Shown piece after piece: positions 44,181-55,871 of a DNA stretch of 64,000 nt (position 1 is its first letter; every line of letters begins with the position of its first letter). Made by a program: the position numbers and the translations under genes. Below the pieces are notes generated by a model, which was not told the DNA's origin, searched no databases, and saw only the letters and a list, made by a program, of their open reading frames with translations. Origin of the DNA: Paraphaeosphaeria minitans (lineage: Eukaryota > Ascomycota > Dothideomycetes > Pleosporales > Didymosphaeriaceae); the NCBI GenBank assembly GCA_015832175.1, contig WJXW01000010.1:992001-1056000 (forward strand), given 5' to 3'.

Positions 44181-45536
44181 GAATTGGATGTGGTTGTTTG
44201 CGTATGGTGTGTTGGATATACGGGTTTAGGCGTAGAGGGTCATGCATACAAATGCATATTATGAGGGACGGCATGGCATATCCAGCATCTTAGGTATCAA
44301 TGCATCATCGGCCGTTTGCCTTGCAGTCTAGCTCGTTTACACGGCGCTTTTGTCCTCCCCTCTCCCCTCCTTGACCATCTATACCTAACTTTCACGCTTC
44401 CCTCGTTGCCCCGTGCCATGTGTCTGCGTACAAGTGCGCTTTCACTCCGCCGGTCGGCCTGGCCAGTGCGCTTTTCGCCGCCTCCTTCCCCTTCAAGAGA
44501 CCTTGATCGGGCGGGTCGCTTCGTGTGCACCCCGCCCATCCGGCATCTCGTCGCCGCGTCCTACGCACACCCAAGCACCTGTGCCCACACGCCATGCTCA
44601 TCATCCTCGCCATCGTCCTCGGGATTCCGTGTCTCGTTCTCGGACTCTTGTACACGTGTCGGTCTTTTGCCACCGGGCGACACCGAGCCGCAGACCTCGA
44701 GGATGGGGTTCCGTTGGGGCTGCTGCTGGTGCCGCATCCCGATGTCACGTCTAAGATGCACGTGTGGAGGGTGGGGGTGGGTGGGGAGTCCGTCGAGGGT
44801 TGCTGTAGTATTTCCACAGGAGCTTAACATGAAGCTTGAAAGATGGAAGGACTTTGCCGTGTGGAACAAGTGATGGGGAGAACGGGGGTGAAGTGAGGGA
44901 TGGAATGGTTGTGTGTGTCGGATACGACAGGGATCGTTTCTATCCAAGGGCCATGCACGAGTGTGGATATGGTCCCGGGTGTTTGTAGCTCTCGTAAAAC
45001 GGGGGAAGTCAACTTGCTTGTGAATGGAAATTTTTGGTTTTTAATTTACTTCTCCGTAGTGAAGGTTTGAGACTTAGTAGTAGTCGGGTATGCGACTAAG
45101 AAGGGAACATGGAGTGGGTGCTCGGCGGCTTGTACAGGAGTGGGTTAAGTTATATAACGTCTTGTCTTGTTGAGATAGGGTGCTGTGCTCCCAACGAGAA
45201 AGGAAGGGTCTTTTGTCTCGACACAATAGCATACAAGGAGGATTACGGTTCGCGATGAATTATCTCTTCATAACCCCAACCCAGCACCGTTCAGATAGAC
45301 CAGAACGAAGCCATGACGTAGTAAACTGTCCTGCCCACGCGAAGGTGGGGTAGCCTACAACGACGTGGACGCAGCTGAGGCGACCACGCTAAAAGGTCGC
45401 TTACTGAGCCGACCACGTAGAAGCTAAGCCAATCACGACTTTAACCCCTTTTTAACCGTACCTCTACCTCACATCCAACTCCGACTTCGCCGCTACACCA
45501 AATGTCCTCGCATCCACTCCCCACCACACGTCCACC
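44181..45536. other. Intergenic region downstream of RAD5
   Basis: About 1.36 kb. Apart from the possible small ORF at 44594 nothing gene-like is seen. 45280-45536 is likely promoter and leader of the DUF1907 gene. Confidence 0.45.
44594..44827 (+). CDS. Possible small membrane protein
   Basis: A 77-codon frame whose first 22 residues (MLIILAIVLGIPCLVLGLLY) form a strong hydrophobic segment, signal peptide or anchor, followed by a short polar region with no low complexity. There is no homologue I recognise and no splice support. A chance ORF in GC-rich sequence is equally possible; flanking frames are also open. Confidence 0.25.
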   Translation: MLIILAIVLGIPCLVLGLLYTCRSFATGRHRAADLEDGVPLGLLLVPHPDVTSKMHVWRVGVGGESVEGCCSISTGA

Positions 45537-46545
45537 ATGCAAACACAATCAATCGCCCTTTCACCACCCACTCTCACGGAGATAGCCGCAGCCCTGCAGT
45601 CCCCCCTCGCCGCGAATTACGCCCATGCAACCGTCAAAGTAGTCCACTGTCCAGACCTCCGCGCAGCGCCTTTCCACCTCGCAACCGCCGGACTCTCCGG
45701 CGCCGAGAAGATCTCCGACGTAGGCGGCGAGCCCAACCTGTTTCCCACGCCGCGACTGGAATGCAAATACAACCTCCTCGACATCGCACGCGCCATGGAA
45801 ATGTCCCCAGACGGAGGGGGCCTGCTCGGCGCGGGGGCCGGCCCCTTCCACGTCGTCGGCCGCAACTGCGAGCTCGTCCCCAACATTGCGTGGAGCGCTG
45901 GATTCCAAAACGCGACGAATGGTACGTATCTGGCGCAGATCAAACAGGGGTTGCCGAGGGTGGAGAAGAGTCCGAGTCTGGACTGCGCGCTGATGATCAA
46001 TCTGTACGGCTCGCTCGGCCAGCCTGGACCGGTTGTCAAGCTCACCGCGCGGGGTCGCGTGGGCGCGGAGAAGAGCATTACGGAGCTCATGCAAAAGGCG
46101 CTTGCGGGTGCGTTTGGGGAGCGGATGGTTAGTCTTGGCGGGGTGTTTGTTGTTAAGAAGGGGAAGTCCAAGTACCACATCATGCCGGATTTCCCGCCGA
46201 AGGACGAGCTGCCGTTCAAGAACGCGAAGCAACTGAATAATTGGTTGACGTATCATGATTTTGAGGCGCCGGTTGTGTGTTTGAGTGTTTTGCATTCGGC
46301 AGATCCAGGGAAGAAGTTGGGGCTGCGGATGGAGGTAAGTCGATGGTTTGATGATGACGTTTGAGCTGCTGACGAGTGGAAAGCATACGCATTGTGCGTC
46401 CATGGATGGAAGAAATGTCGGAGGTCATTACCACGGGGATATTGACGGAGAAGAAGTTGAGTATGAGGGGTACTTCAATGTGGCGAAGACGCTGTATAGG
46501 ATAGAGAAACCGGAGGTGACGCTGGAGAGGGACTTGCATGAATAG
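45537..46545 (+). CDS. DUF1907 / C11orf54-type metal-dependent ester hydrolase family protein
   Basis: Two exons, 45537-46334 and 46384-46545, 49-bp intron (GTAAGT...GGAAAG); 319 residues, matching human C11orf54 (PTD012, 315). Family features: VVHCPDLRAAPFHLATAGLSG, GGEPNLFPTPR, GAGAGPFHVVGRNCELVPN, and the zinc site at the start of exon 2, His267-Thr-His269 ... GGHYHGDI with His281 and His283. The human protein has esterase activity on p-nitrophenyl acetate; the natural substrate is uncertain. The intron falls exactly before the zinc-binding motif, so intron retention would delete the active site. No targeting signal is seen. Confidence 0.88.
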
Positions 46546-46967
46546 TGAGCATTGTTCCGAGTGATGGGTATCTGCCACGCATTTTATCAAAGGGACGGGA
46601 GTATAGCAGGTTTTGCATCGTCGGGATCATCAACTGAGCTACACTGATTGCAACAAGGTCGAAGACGAGACTGAGTCTCTACAACTCCGGAAGATAGACC
46701 CAGGATATGATGGGTTCTTCAGTTTCTTCTGATCAAGTATCGGCGACTTAGTGGAAAGCTCCTTCCCTCATGTCATTGCTTCTCTTCGCCTCGTGGACTG
46801 ATGAGAATACAAAACTCAAATCCTCCAAGGCCATTTGGTTCTACCATGTTTGCGCCTGAAATCCACCAAGTCGTGGCATCGTTTCACTCCTCAAACCTCA
46901 TCTGCAACTAGTCAGGTCTTCTGTGTACACCCGGTAGGATGGTGATCCTTTCCTGGCACTAACACAG

Positions 46968-47062
46968 AGCCAATGCAGTATCTGCTCTTCGACAGTTCCC
47001 CTGAACCAACACAAAGCTAATGCAGTATCTGCTCTTCGCTAGTTCTCCTAAACCAACGCAGA
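46968..47062. repeat. 47-bp direct repeat, two copies
   Basis: AATGCAGTATCTGCTCTTCG occurs at 46972 and 47019, within units that also share CAGTTCYCCTRAACCAAC. A partial third match precedes the first copy (AACACAGAGCCAATG). Confidence 0.85.
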
Positions 47063-48042
47063 AGACTTGCTCGCATGGATGTTATTGGTGTGACTTCCCG
47101 ACTCCACTCGCGCGAGACAGATAAGTATTAGTTTCTTGGAGAGCACCGACTTCGTGTTGTAGTACGTAAGAAGCCTATGAAGTAAGGATCAATATGTTAA
47201 GAGTATACGAAGCAGCACAGTCCCCATTCTAAGCACTACAGACTTGGTTCATCTTGGCTTTAGCGAAGGATCGCGGGGCGCATGATCTGGCACCCATTGG
47301 GATCCCCAGTGTCCGAGACTCTTCGTTCTAAGAAGTGACATTACTGTACCGGTCATTGCGCGTATGCATGTTGCATCACGGCCAAGCAGAAGACGTAATG
47401 CGTCGCGATCTGGGAAAATCGGTTTCTGGGACATGTGGAAAGGTAGGAGCGCGCTGTGCACACGTGACGCCACCGGAGAGCAATGGTACCGGCACGTTGA
47501 ACAGCGCGGTAATCGCATGACGGAAAGGAGACATCGCTCATTTAGAGTTAGCTACCTACTCCACCTTGTTAATAAGTTCATCTCCGCACACGCAGTTTTC
47601 ACAGTTGTACCTATCGTGCCGTGGTCGAGGAGCTCATGCCACCTGGTGTCGGTCTGTACCTACTCTGTCAACAGTTGAGAAAAGACGATACATCTGCGGC
47701 CCTTCAGACATTCAAGCACCATGAACACTTGGTTTGGCGCCAACATGAACGTTGCGCAATGCCAGGTAGACTATGTGATGAGACTCTAAGCGAAGTGGGA
47801 GGAGCCGGCTTCACGTGACGCACGCGGGCAATTTTTGCCGAGGGCACAACAGGCGTGGAGACAGCCCCCAAGGCTAGTAAGTCTTTCGTCTACACCAGCA
47901 GTGGATTGGCTGTTCGTTCTACCTCCGCACGCTACTGCAGGAAAGCCTTTGACCTTCCTCATGCTATCCAATATAGGGTGATTCAGGCCCGCTGTGCTCG
48001 GAGGTTCACGGCGTAGGTAGGTACGTACCTAGTGCTTCTCTT

Positions 48043-48123
48043 CGGCGAGCGCTCACAGGTGCTGTTCTTTTCATACGCGTCTCTTGGGCAAGCACTCACA
48101 AGTTCTGTTCTTTTCATACGCCT
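48043..48123. repeat. 43-bp direct repeat, two copies
   Basis: TGTTCTTTTCATACGC occurs at 48063 and 48106. Each is preceded by GC(G/A)CTCACA and followed by a TCTC-containing stretch, so the unit is about 43 bp. Confidence 0.8.
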
Positions 48124-48546
48124 CTCACGGCGACATCCACGCTCGACGTGAGGCCGTACAGGGACATGTCAATGACTCGAGTCTGGACTTCTTCACCGGT
48201 GACAGGTATCAGGCGCGTCGGGGGCCCACTCTGGTGCTTCGAACCACGCCCAACCTCGCACTCTTCCTTGTCGACGATCTCAAAACGTGTGCCGGTGGCA
48301 GCAAAGACAGCCTAGCGCCTGTGAGAGGTCTACCAGCCAATAGTTCGTCGAAGGAGAGCCCTCTGAAAGACTGCTGCTCTGGTTCTGCACCCCCCTCCGG
48401 CCCGTACTCCAGCTCGGATTCGCATTCTCACCTCCTCCCCCAACCGGCGGTCCACGGCACAAGCGCAAATCTTAACGGTCAAGCCGGTGGCTACCAAACG
48501 CCTCAGCTGTCCTTCTATTCGTTGCTGCTCCCGAGATCTGGGCCCG

Positions 48547-50106
48547 ATGCCGCGGTTGGGCCATAAGAAGTCAAGAACGGGGTGTCGCCAATGCAAAGCG
48601 AGGCACGTCAAGGTACGCATGAGTGAAGCCTTGCGCCATCAACACCGTAATTTCCGACGATACTCGAGATCTCGCTACCGAATCCTTGGATGGCTCGTTC
48701 GCTGACAACTTGGCGCAGTGCGATGAACTTAAACCGTGCTCCAACTGCGCAAGACATGGTGTTCTGTGTAGCCTCATAGATCCGAACGCGCCCCCACCTG
48801 TCCCAACCATAGCAGGCAGCAGCAGCAGCAACAACAGCAGCAGCGCGCCGAGAAAGACAGCGAAGCCCAAAACCGTAAGGCTTGTACTACTGTGGCCGAA
48901 AACGGTGAATTGAAGTACATCTACAGGAACTTGAAGACGGTAACGTACTGTCAGCGATACCTGCGAAGAATGCCGACCAATCAACGGTTACGGAACCATC
49001 AGATGGGGACTCGCCTAGATCAGGGTCGGATAATTTCCCTTTCATCACAGGCTTTGTAAAGCGACGTGAGATTAGCGAGGCGGATCTATGGCTTTACGAT
49101 TTGGAAGCAATGTAGGTTTGAATGCGGATCGAACCCTGAAGAACGCGGCTCAGACGACGACAGGCATCACTGGATGACCGAAGGCGTCGACACGCTGTCG
49201 CTATCGCCGCACAGCACACATATCTGGAGGACTGTGGTCTCGAAGGAAGGCCTCACGCATACATTTCTGCTGCACGAGATCCTCGCCTTGTCGTCGTTCC
49301 AGTTGGCTCATAACAAGCCAGAACGGCGAGCAGACTACTATGCGGCCGGTACGCATCATCAAGACCACGCGCTTCGTGGCATGCGCAAGTTGCTCCAGAA
49401 CATCACAGAGGAGAATGCACCGTCGGCATTCGCTGCTTCCACACTGATCCCAATATCAGTATTTGCATCAAGAGGATTGGACGCAGTAGATCCAGATGCG
49501 GAGCCCCACAACGCGCTCGACGATCTCGCCGACATCTTCAACTTGATCCAGGGCATCGGCCGCGTGATGGCGGCGGCACAGATGGGCATCATGATGAGCG
49601 GGCCCTTCCAGCACCTCTTCAAAGAACCCGTGCACGAGACGGCGCCGCAGCCTCTCTTCCAAAAGATGCTCGCGCGCATCCCCATCCTCACCGCGCTCTT
49701 CGACGACGACGAGTCCCTCGACGAAGACACTAGCCGCGACCTCCTCGGCTTCGTCACGGGCATGCGCGAGAACCTGCTCCGCTGCTGCCGGCCCTGCCTG
49801 GAGAACCGCGACATGCGCTTCCTCTTCTCCTGGCCGTTCCACCTCAGCCCGAACTTCATGTTCGCGCTGCGGCAGCGCTCGCCCGGCGCGCTCGTCATCA
49901 TCATGCACTGGACCATCATCGTCGCCTTCGCGGCGCGCACGTACTGGTTCCTGCGGGGCTGGGCGGACCGCATCGTCGCGGCCGTGACGGACGAGTTAAC
50001 CGAAGAGCCCTGGCGCGAGGCCATCGAGTGGCCGCTGATGCACATCGACGCGCAGCGGGTGGTGCCGCCGCCTGCGATCCCCGAGGTCGAGAGCCTGGAG
50101 ATTTAA
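48547..50106 (+). CDS. Zn(II)2Cys6 transcription factor
   Basis: Four exons: 48547-48612, 48719-48874, 48927-49111, 49164-50106; 449 residues. The binuclear zinc cluster is complete after splicing: Cys13-x2-Cys16-x6-Cys23-x5-Cys29-x2-Cys32-x6-Cys39, with the first intron falling between Lys22 and Cys23. A short Ser/Asn run (from a CAG-like repeat) and a linker follow. WLYDLEAM is joined across the last intron to HHWMTEGVDTLS, the usual opening of the fungal-specific regulatory domain in C6 factors of the sterol-uptake/UPC2-like type, then HIWRTVVSKEGLTHTFLLHEILALSS. That resemblance is from memory. Target genes are unknown; no biosynthetic cluster surrounds it. The third intron is required because the frame otherwise stops at TAG 49112-49114. 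Confidence 0.87.
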
Positions 50107-51604
50107 AAGCCGCGGCGGATGGCATTCGCCATGCGACGCATCGACGATGTCCGCCATGGGTGGTTCCCGTGTTCCCACCGGGATATGGATCGCGCGGCTG
50201 TGTGCTTGCGCGAGGGCCAGGGCCTGGCGACCACAGCATGCGACGGGAACGGAGGCGCGAGGCCCCGCCCATGGGTGTCTGGACGGGTGTTTGATGTTAT
50301 TGCGGCGCGGGTTTGGTAAAGAGACGACCGGGACTGCAGGTAGATGAGCCGCAGCAGGCAGGTACCCACGGCAGCACCTTGCATGCGGTCCCGAGGCGAC
50401 GCATCCGCTCTCGAGTGCCGCCCGGTAGGTATTTTCCCGGCACGTCCCTGACGGTACGTACGGTACGGTACGGTATCTACGGTAGACTACATAGCTACGA
50501 GCACATTAAGAACACGACCTGAAGAACACGACCCACGAACTTGCAAAGTCAAATATCCCCACCCCGACCCAGACACGCACGGTCACGCTCCATGCCATGA
50601 GTGATACCGTACCGTACACATCGCCTTCCACAGCAACAAACCTCGTCCCCACTCCCCCACACATGAGCGGTGTAGGTGTTACCGGGGCCTGGTTGCGCAG
50701 CCTACCGCGCCGCACACGTGCAGACCCGGTAGACTACCTACCTTATTGCGTAGACTACCTGGTAGGTAACGTTTCCCTGGCACGGGCGGCAGCGGACATG
50801 AGTTCTAGGTAGGGTAGGTCGGTAGGTGGGTGGTGGTTGCACGTACGGTAACGTACGCGCGCTGCATAGTGTGTGCCACACCTCGTCCACCGCGGCGGGA
50901 TTACTGTGTTGACCGCCTGTGCTGTGCTTGCTGTGCTTGCTGTGCTGTGCTGCGCGGTGCAGTGTACATCTTTGCTGTCTGGGGAGCTGGCTGGGGAGTG
51001 CAGTGCGACGAGCTGCAGCCGTGTACGTATCGTTCAGTACTACCTACTCGCCATGGCGAGCGGGTGGCCTCTGCTCGTGCTGGGTGTACACAGTACGGGT
51101 ACTGCCCCATCCCATCCCATCCCATCCCGTCCCATAGCGAGAACGGGGCGTGCGACGTCGGGATGCTTTGCAGGCGCAATTGCGCACCCACACACACACA
51201 CAACACACGCTCGCGAGTTCCCAAGTGAACACCTCAGTCTAACCACGAGGGTGCAGCTAACAACCATCAACTCCCAGAAGTATGGACTATAATTACATTA
51301 GACTACCTACCTACCTACCTACCTACCTACCTACCTACCTACCTACCTACCTACCTATCGTGGTAATGAGCGTGGCGCGGTTCGGAAGCCCCTGCAACGC
51401 CAGGGTTTGTTGTGTATACCCAAATTTCTTCGCTGCCGCAAATGACACGCACGCCAGGAGAGAGAGAACGAAGCCAAAACTCAAAGTCCGCCGAGGCGCA
51501 GTTTATCCCTTTCAGCCGTGTCGGCATCGGTATGTGCATCTTCGGCACCAGCATCATCGGCACCATCATCATCATCATCAACATCGTCAGTGTTCGTCGC
51601 AGAC
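50107..51604. other. Low-complexity convergent intergenic region
   Basis: About 1.5 kb dominated by simple sequence: GGTACGGTACGG around 50456-50475, TGTGCTTGC runs around 50918-50952, CCCAT repeats at about 51105-51135, a CA run near 51188-51203, (ACCT)n at 51303-51356 and an ATC run near 51565-51585. Open frames here are by-products of these repeats. Confidence 0.6.
51303..51356. repeat. (CTAC)n microsatellite
   Basis: About 13 uninterrupted tetranucleotide units (TACC/CTAC register) in non-coding sequence. The same tetranucleotide occurs in shorter runs at 48.0, 50.7 and 59.1 kb. Confidence 0.97.
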
Positions 51605-54021
51605 CTATTCGGAAAGCGGCCGGCGAGGGTGCTCGTCGTGCGCGTGCCGCCACGACTCCAGCTCCTCGGGCGTTGGCTGCGACACGACGGTGCTATCGCT
51701 CTGAACCGTTGCGTCGCTCGCCCCGCGCGCGTGCGACGGGCGGCGCTCGCCTTCTGCCGCCGCTCGTGCTCGTGCGTGTGCGTCTGCCTCGTCATCCGTT
51801 GCGTCCACCGCGACGCCGTCTCGGGGCAGTGGCACCGGCGAAGGCTCGCGCCTCATGACCTCGTCGATGTTGCCCTGGGAGCGCGTGGCGCTGGTGTCGC
51901 GCTGGGCCATGGAACCGCTCGCGAGCGTGGGACTGCCTTTGGTGCTGGGGACCGGGACCGGGACCGAGACCGAGTCGACGTCGCCGGCGGGCAGCTCGTG
52001 GATGGGTGTGAACGCCGGCGGCGTGCCGGGTGTGTTGTTCGCCGAGGATTCGCGGGTTGCGCCGCGGCGACCCAGCTTCGCACCCGCCGTGAAGTAGTCG
52101 AGGCCGCCGCCTTCGCTGTGGGGAGTAGCTGCGACGGCCGGGGGGCTGTAGAGTTCTGCGGGGGGACTGTCCATCTCGCTGATTGGCGGGAAGGGAGTAA
52201 GGTCCTTGCGCTCGGTGCCCTCGCCGTAGAAGCCGCCGAGAGGTGACTTGGGTGCGCCTGGACCATCCGTGTCGAGCTCGGAGACGCGCCGGTGCTTGAC
52301 TTCGTTGCCCGCGGCCGACGTGTCGATTTCCGTGGCTTCCTTGTAGGTCGGTGGGGTGTTGTTGCGCGCCCTGCGTTTCTTCCACCAGATGAAGATGCCG
52401 AAAGCGACACCAAGAGCAACAGCCAGTATGCCGATGACGATGCCCGCGATGGCGCCGCCAGAGAGCCCCTCGCTATCGCCCCCCGTCGGTATGGGAGTTG
52501 GGCTAGGCGGCACGTAATCTCGGTCGTATATAGGGACGATCGTTGCTTTTGGCTGCGAATCCAGGCTAGGAACCTGTGCGACCGTAAAGTTCTGGCGTTC
52601 GTAGTCGGTAATGAGGTAAGCCTCTTGAAGAAATGTCCGGCCGAGGACGGACATTCCGTTCGTCGATCTTCTGATCGGGAAGTATTTAGTGGTGTTGCCT
52701 GGATTTTCTGGATCGAATTGCTCCAGGTCGAAGGCCGAGTAGGGAAGGCTGATGGAGGCATAGTTGGCATCGCTGCCAGACGGGTCGCTGCCAATCTTGA
52801 ATACGACCTCGGCGTTTTGCTGGTCGTTGTTCTGCGCACCGGACGCATTTTCGACATAATAGAAGTTCGTTGCGTTATCGTACCTCAAGCGGAACTTCTT
52901 GGCGAACACATCGCAGATGTTTTTAGGGAGCCACAGATACGGAAATGTCGAGTCGATTGTCGCAAGGAACCCTTTGACATTCGTGTCGGTGATGCCCTCG
53001 ACGTTTTGCTCGACGTTCACGTCTGGTTTATAGGATATGCCTTGGACTCCGACCACCAAGGAAGTATTCTTGTCGCTAGGCATTGGAATACTGACGCGAT
53101 TGTCCATGTTGATCCGGGACTCATCGTAGCCACCAAGGACAAAGCTTCCAAGGATTCCGCTGCCACTTTTCCCTGTGACATCGTCAGTATTTTCCACGGT
53201 TTTGGAGCCATTGTGGAAGACTGAAGGCTCGAGGCGTCCGAGGCATTGCAACAGATTCTCCCGTACGCTGCCTGGGGGCGACGTTTTCATGCCTTATAAG
53301 GCCACGAACCCCTTCATGGGTCGCATACGCGTCAGAGAATGGCTATCGAGCTGCCAAGCTGGCTGCTAGATTGAAAGAACAGAAACTCACTGTATTTGGC
53401 GCCCGCAGTGTACCCGTAAGAGACACTTGGGATGATCTTGCTCTTCTTGAAGTATGTGAGGATCGAGTCAACAGGGGTGCCAGTACCACCCCCTGGATTG
53501 GTAGCGCCAGGTCCCAGTCCGAACTGTCCGATGTAGAAGTCCTTGGCCCCGGTAGCCGCAACATACATCTGTTGCGCTACATAGCTCTCACTCGACGCCT
53601 GACCAACACCCAGATAATCGAGTCCATAGTAGCCAACTGGTCCGGCTCCGGCTGTCGTATTACCCATCCACCAGTAGGGAAGATTCAGATCAAAGGTACC
53701 CGCGGCCTTCCATGTCGTGGTATCATCCGTATCCAGACCGTTTGTCTGATTTCCGTTGACAGTGCCTATGCCGCGATTTTCAGGACAATCGCCACTGCAC
53801 CAAGAGGACGGATAGGGCAGAACCGTCACGCCAAAGTGTGTAGAAGGAAGTATCTCGAAGTTTTGGCCACCCCCGTTGTTTTCCTTGTCTCCGACGTTGA
53901 TGTAGAACGTTGACCATGATCCATCGTTTCCTCTCCATTTGCCAGTGGTGTCGACGACCAAGGGTGCGAATGGCTCGGACGTTGTGCTGTTCACAGACTC
54001 TGCACGTTTTCTGGCGAACAT
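51605..54021 (-). CDS. Membrane-anchored pepsin-fold protein, probably inactive
   Basis: Two exons on the minus strand, 54021-53391 and 53172-51605, with a 218-bp intron (GTGAGT...CTGAC...TCACAG); 732 residues. The luminal part (residues 15-430) has pepsin-family layout: WSTFYINVGD, SVSYGYTAGAKYRKSGSGILGSFVLGGYD and FLATIDSTFPYLWLP. The first catalytic Asp-Thr-Gly is replaced by LPSTH (58-62), while the second lobe keeps Asp284-Ser-Thr. A membrane helix (GGAIAGIVIGILAVALGVAFGIFIWW) is followed by a 260-residue Pro/Ser-rich cytoplasmic tail, so a receptor- or sensor-like role is possible. The start is uncertain: 54021 gives no signal peptide, and hydrophobic stretches just upstream (54030-54110) in the other two frames suggest a missed first exon or frame shift. 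Confidence 0.78.
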
Positions 54022-55871
54022 GTTGGGATAAAGAGCATGACGAGCAGGGCAAGAGCGACAGTGCGATGCAAGCGGCGGCGAGAAGGCCAGGTAAAGGCCA
54101 AGGAAAGCTCAGATCGGGCAGGGAGGGACGAAGACGAAGCCAGGACAGCCTTGCGGGCGGCAGGGGGCGGCTGATGGGCACAAAGAAGTACAGGAGCGCG
54201 GTCCCTCAGCACTCAGCGAGAGTTGAAAGCCATCGTGGCAAGCTGCAACACGGCGCTCCGACCACAGCCAGATTGCTCTCTTTTGACAGGACGCCGGGTC
54301 ACGGCGGGACATTCCATCGATAAGGCAGCCGGAGGGCCTTGGGAGCAATCAGCGCACGAGCGAGATCACCTGCCGTACAGCGGGCACCTTCTACTGGGCT
54401 GTGCCTCGCCGGCGCAGCCACACAGTCGGACTGGTCAGACATGGGAGAGACAAGGGCTGAGAAGGGTTGGGACGCGGGCGAGATCTGCTTGATCACACCT
54501 GCGCAGCGAGGTTGCATGAGAGGGTGGAGGGGGGAGGTTGAATGGATTGGCGCTGCCGCCGTGGAGCTAGGCTAGAGAAGTCGTCCCGCGTTAGTGCGAT
54601 TCGCGCACGGATCGGGCATGAATGTTCTGACTCAGCAGCCCGTGCGCCAATGAGTTCGCGCCTCTGCCCCGCTCTTGCGCCTCACGTGCAATCTTCTACG
54701 ACATTCACCTCACCTCCAGCATCGCCATCGACACTGTGTGAACCCTTTGCACGCCCAAACAACGCTCTGTGCAACCGCACTGCGACAACAGCTATTCTAG
54801 TCGTGCAGGACCACGGCGAACAATGGAGGTCCGGCGGACGGTGGGCCAGTCTTCCCGGCCCATGGTGAAAGCGCGTTGCGCTCCACGGCCCCCAGAATAC
54901 GATGTCTGCTGTGCCGTGTCTATCAGAAGTGGCTCGAGTGTCCTCGACTGCGCGATGCTGCTGCAACCTCTAACCCCGCTCAGTGCATATCTAGCCAGAA
55001 GCGGCCTTCATATGGATCCTTGTCAGCAATCGCCATGGGTTCTCTACATGGGTATTCACCAAGCGCTTTCTAGACCAACCGTGCGAACGCACACATATCG
55101 ATGCGTTGAGTCTACCTTCCGCCCGTGCCTGCCCAGCACTGGACCGATGCGATGCCGTATCCAGCAATCATGCCGTGCTGCTTGGCCCGCTGTCCTTTCC
55201 TTGCCATGCTCTCATCATCTGGTGGCGCTGTTACCATTTTCTTTTGCCGGCTTCGCAGATGTGTCGATCCGACCTAGTGAGGCCATTGGACGCTGCCATG
55301 GCCGCTCGAGGCGCCCCCCGCTGCGTGGAACGACCGCCAGGTAGCTGCCGGACGGCGGATAGCTCGTTGCCTCCCAGTTCTATGTTTTCGCTCGGACCAT
55401 GCACCGCCGTTGTTTACCTGGCCCTGGCTAACAGGAATATTGGAAGATCTTGACCGAGAGGCCCAGCCCCGCCAGCTCACACTCACTACCCAATTCGTAA
55501 GCCCACCTTAGTACATACATACATAGTCACGCCTCGTGCCGCTGCGTTGCGTTCTGCCTCTGTCCAGGTTTGAGTCCAGCCTTCGCTTTGCTCGAGGTAA
55601 GTGAGTTCCCTTTCACGACGTGCTTGGCTGTAAACGAGCTCGGAAAGCTGCCAAATGCACCAACTGTGCCACCAATTCTCTTCTCTTTGTCTCGTACCAC
55701 CACGTTACGCCCCCGCTACCCTTTGTCCGACCCCAAAACAGCTATATTTCCCCTCCGATCCAACTTCCCTCTATGCACGCCATGTCTTCCATCACGTGCT
55801 ATGCTGATTACCCCCAGCACCAAGCTACGTAGCATTCGTTCAGCCTGCGTAGCGTTCTTTCGCTTTTTACT
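54022..55871. other. Divergent intergenic region
   Basis: About 1.85 kb between the pepsin-fold gene and the wall-protein gene, which face outward. It holds both promoters and possibly the missing signal-peptide exon of the former. No conserved gene is recognised in the open frames. Confidence 0.5.

Larger units (their letters stand above)
46546..48546. other. 2-kb gene-free region with small tandem repeats
   Basis: No supported gene. It carries a 47-bp and a 43-bp direct repeat (separate entries) and a palindromic TAGGTAGGTACGTACCTA tract near 48015-48032. The open frame at 48084-48566 runs into the Zn2Cys6 gene start and is probably leader sequence. Confidence 0.5.

Noticed and set aside
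48084..48566. 160-codon frame before the Zn2Cys6 gene
   Set aside because: It overlaps the start of the regulator in another frame, includes a tandem repeat and resembles no protein; probably leader sequence.
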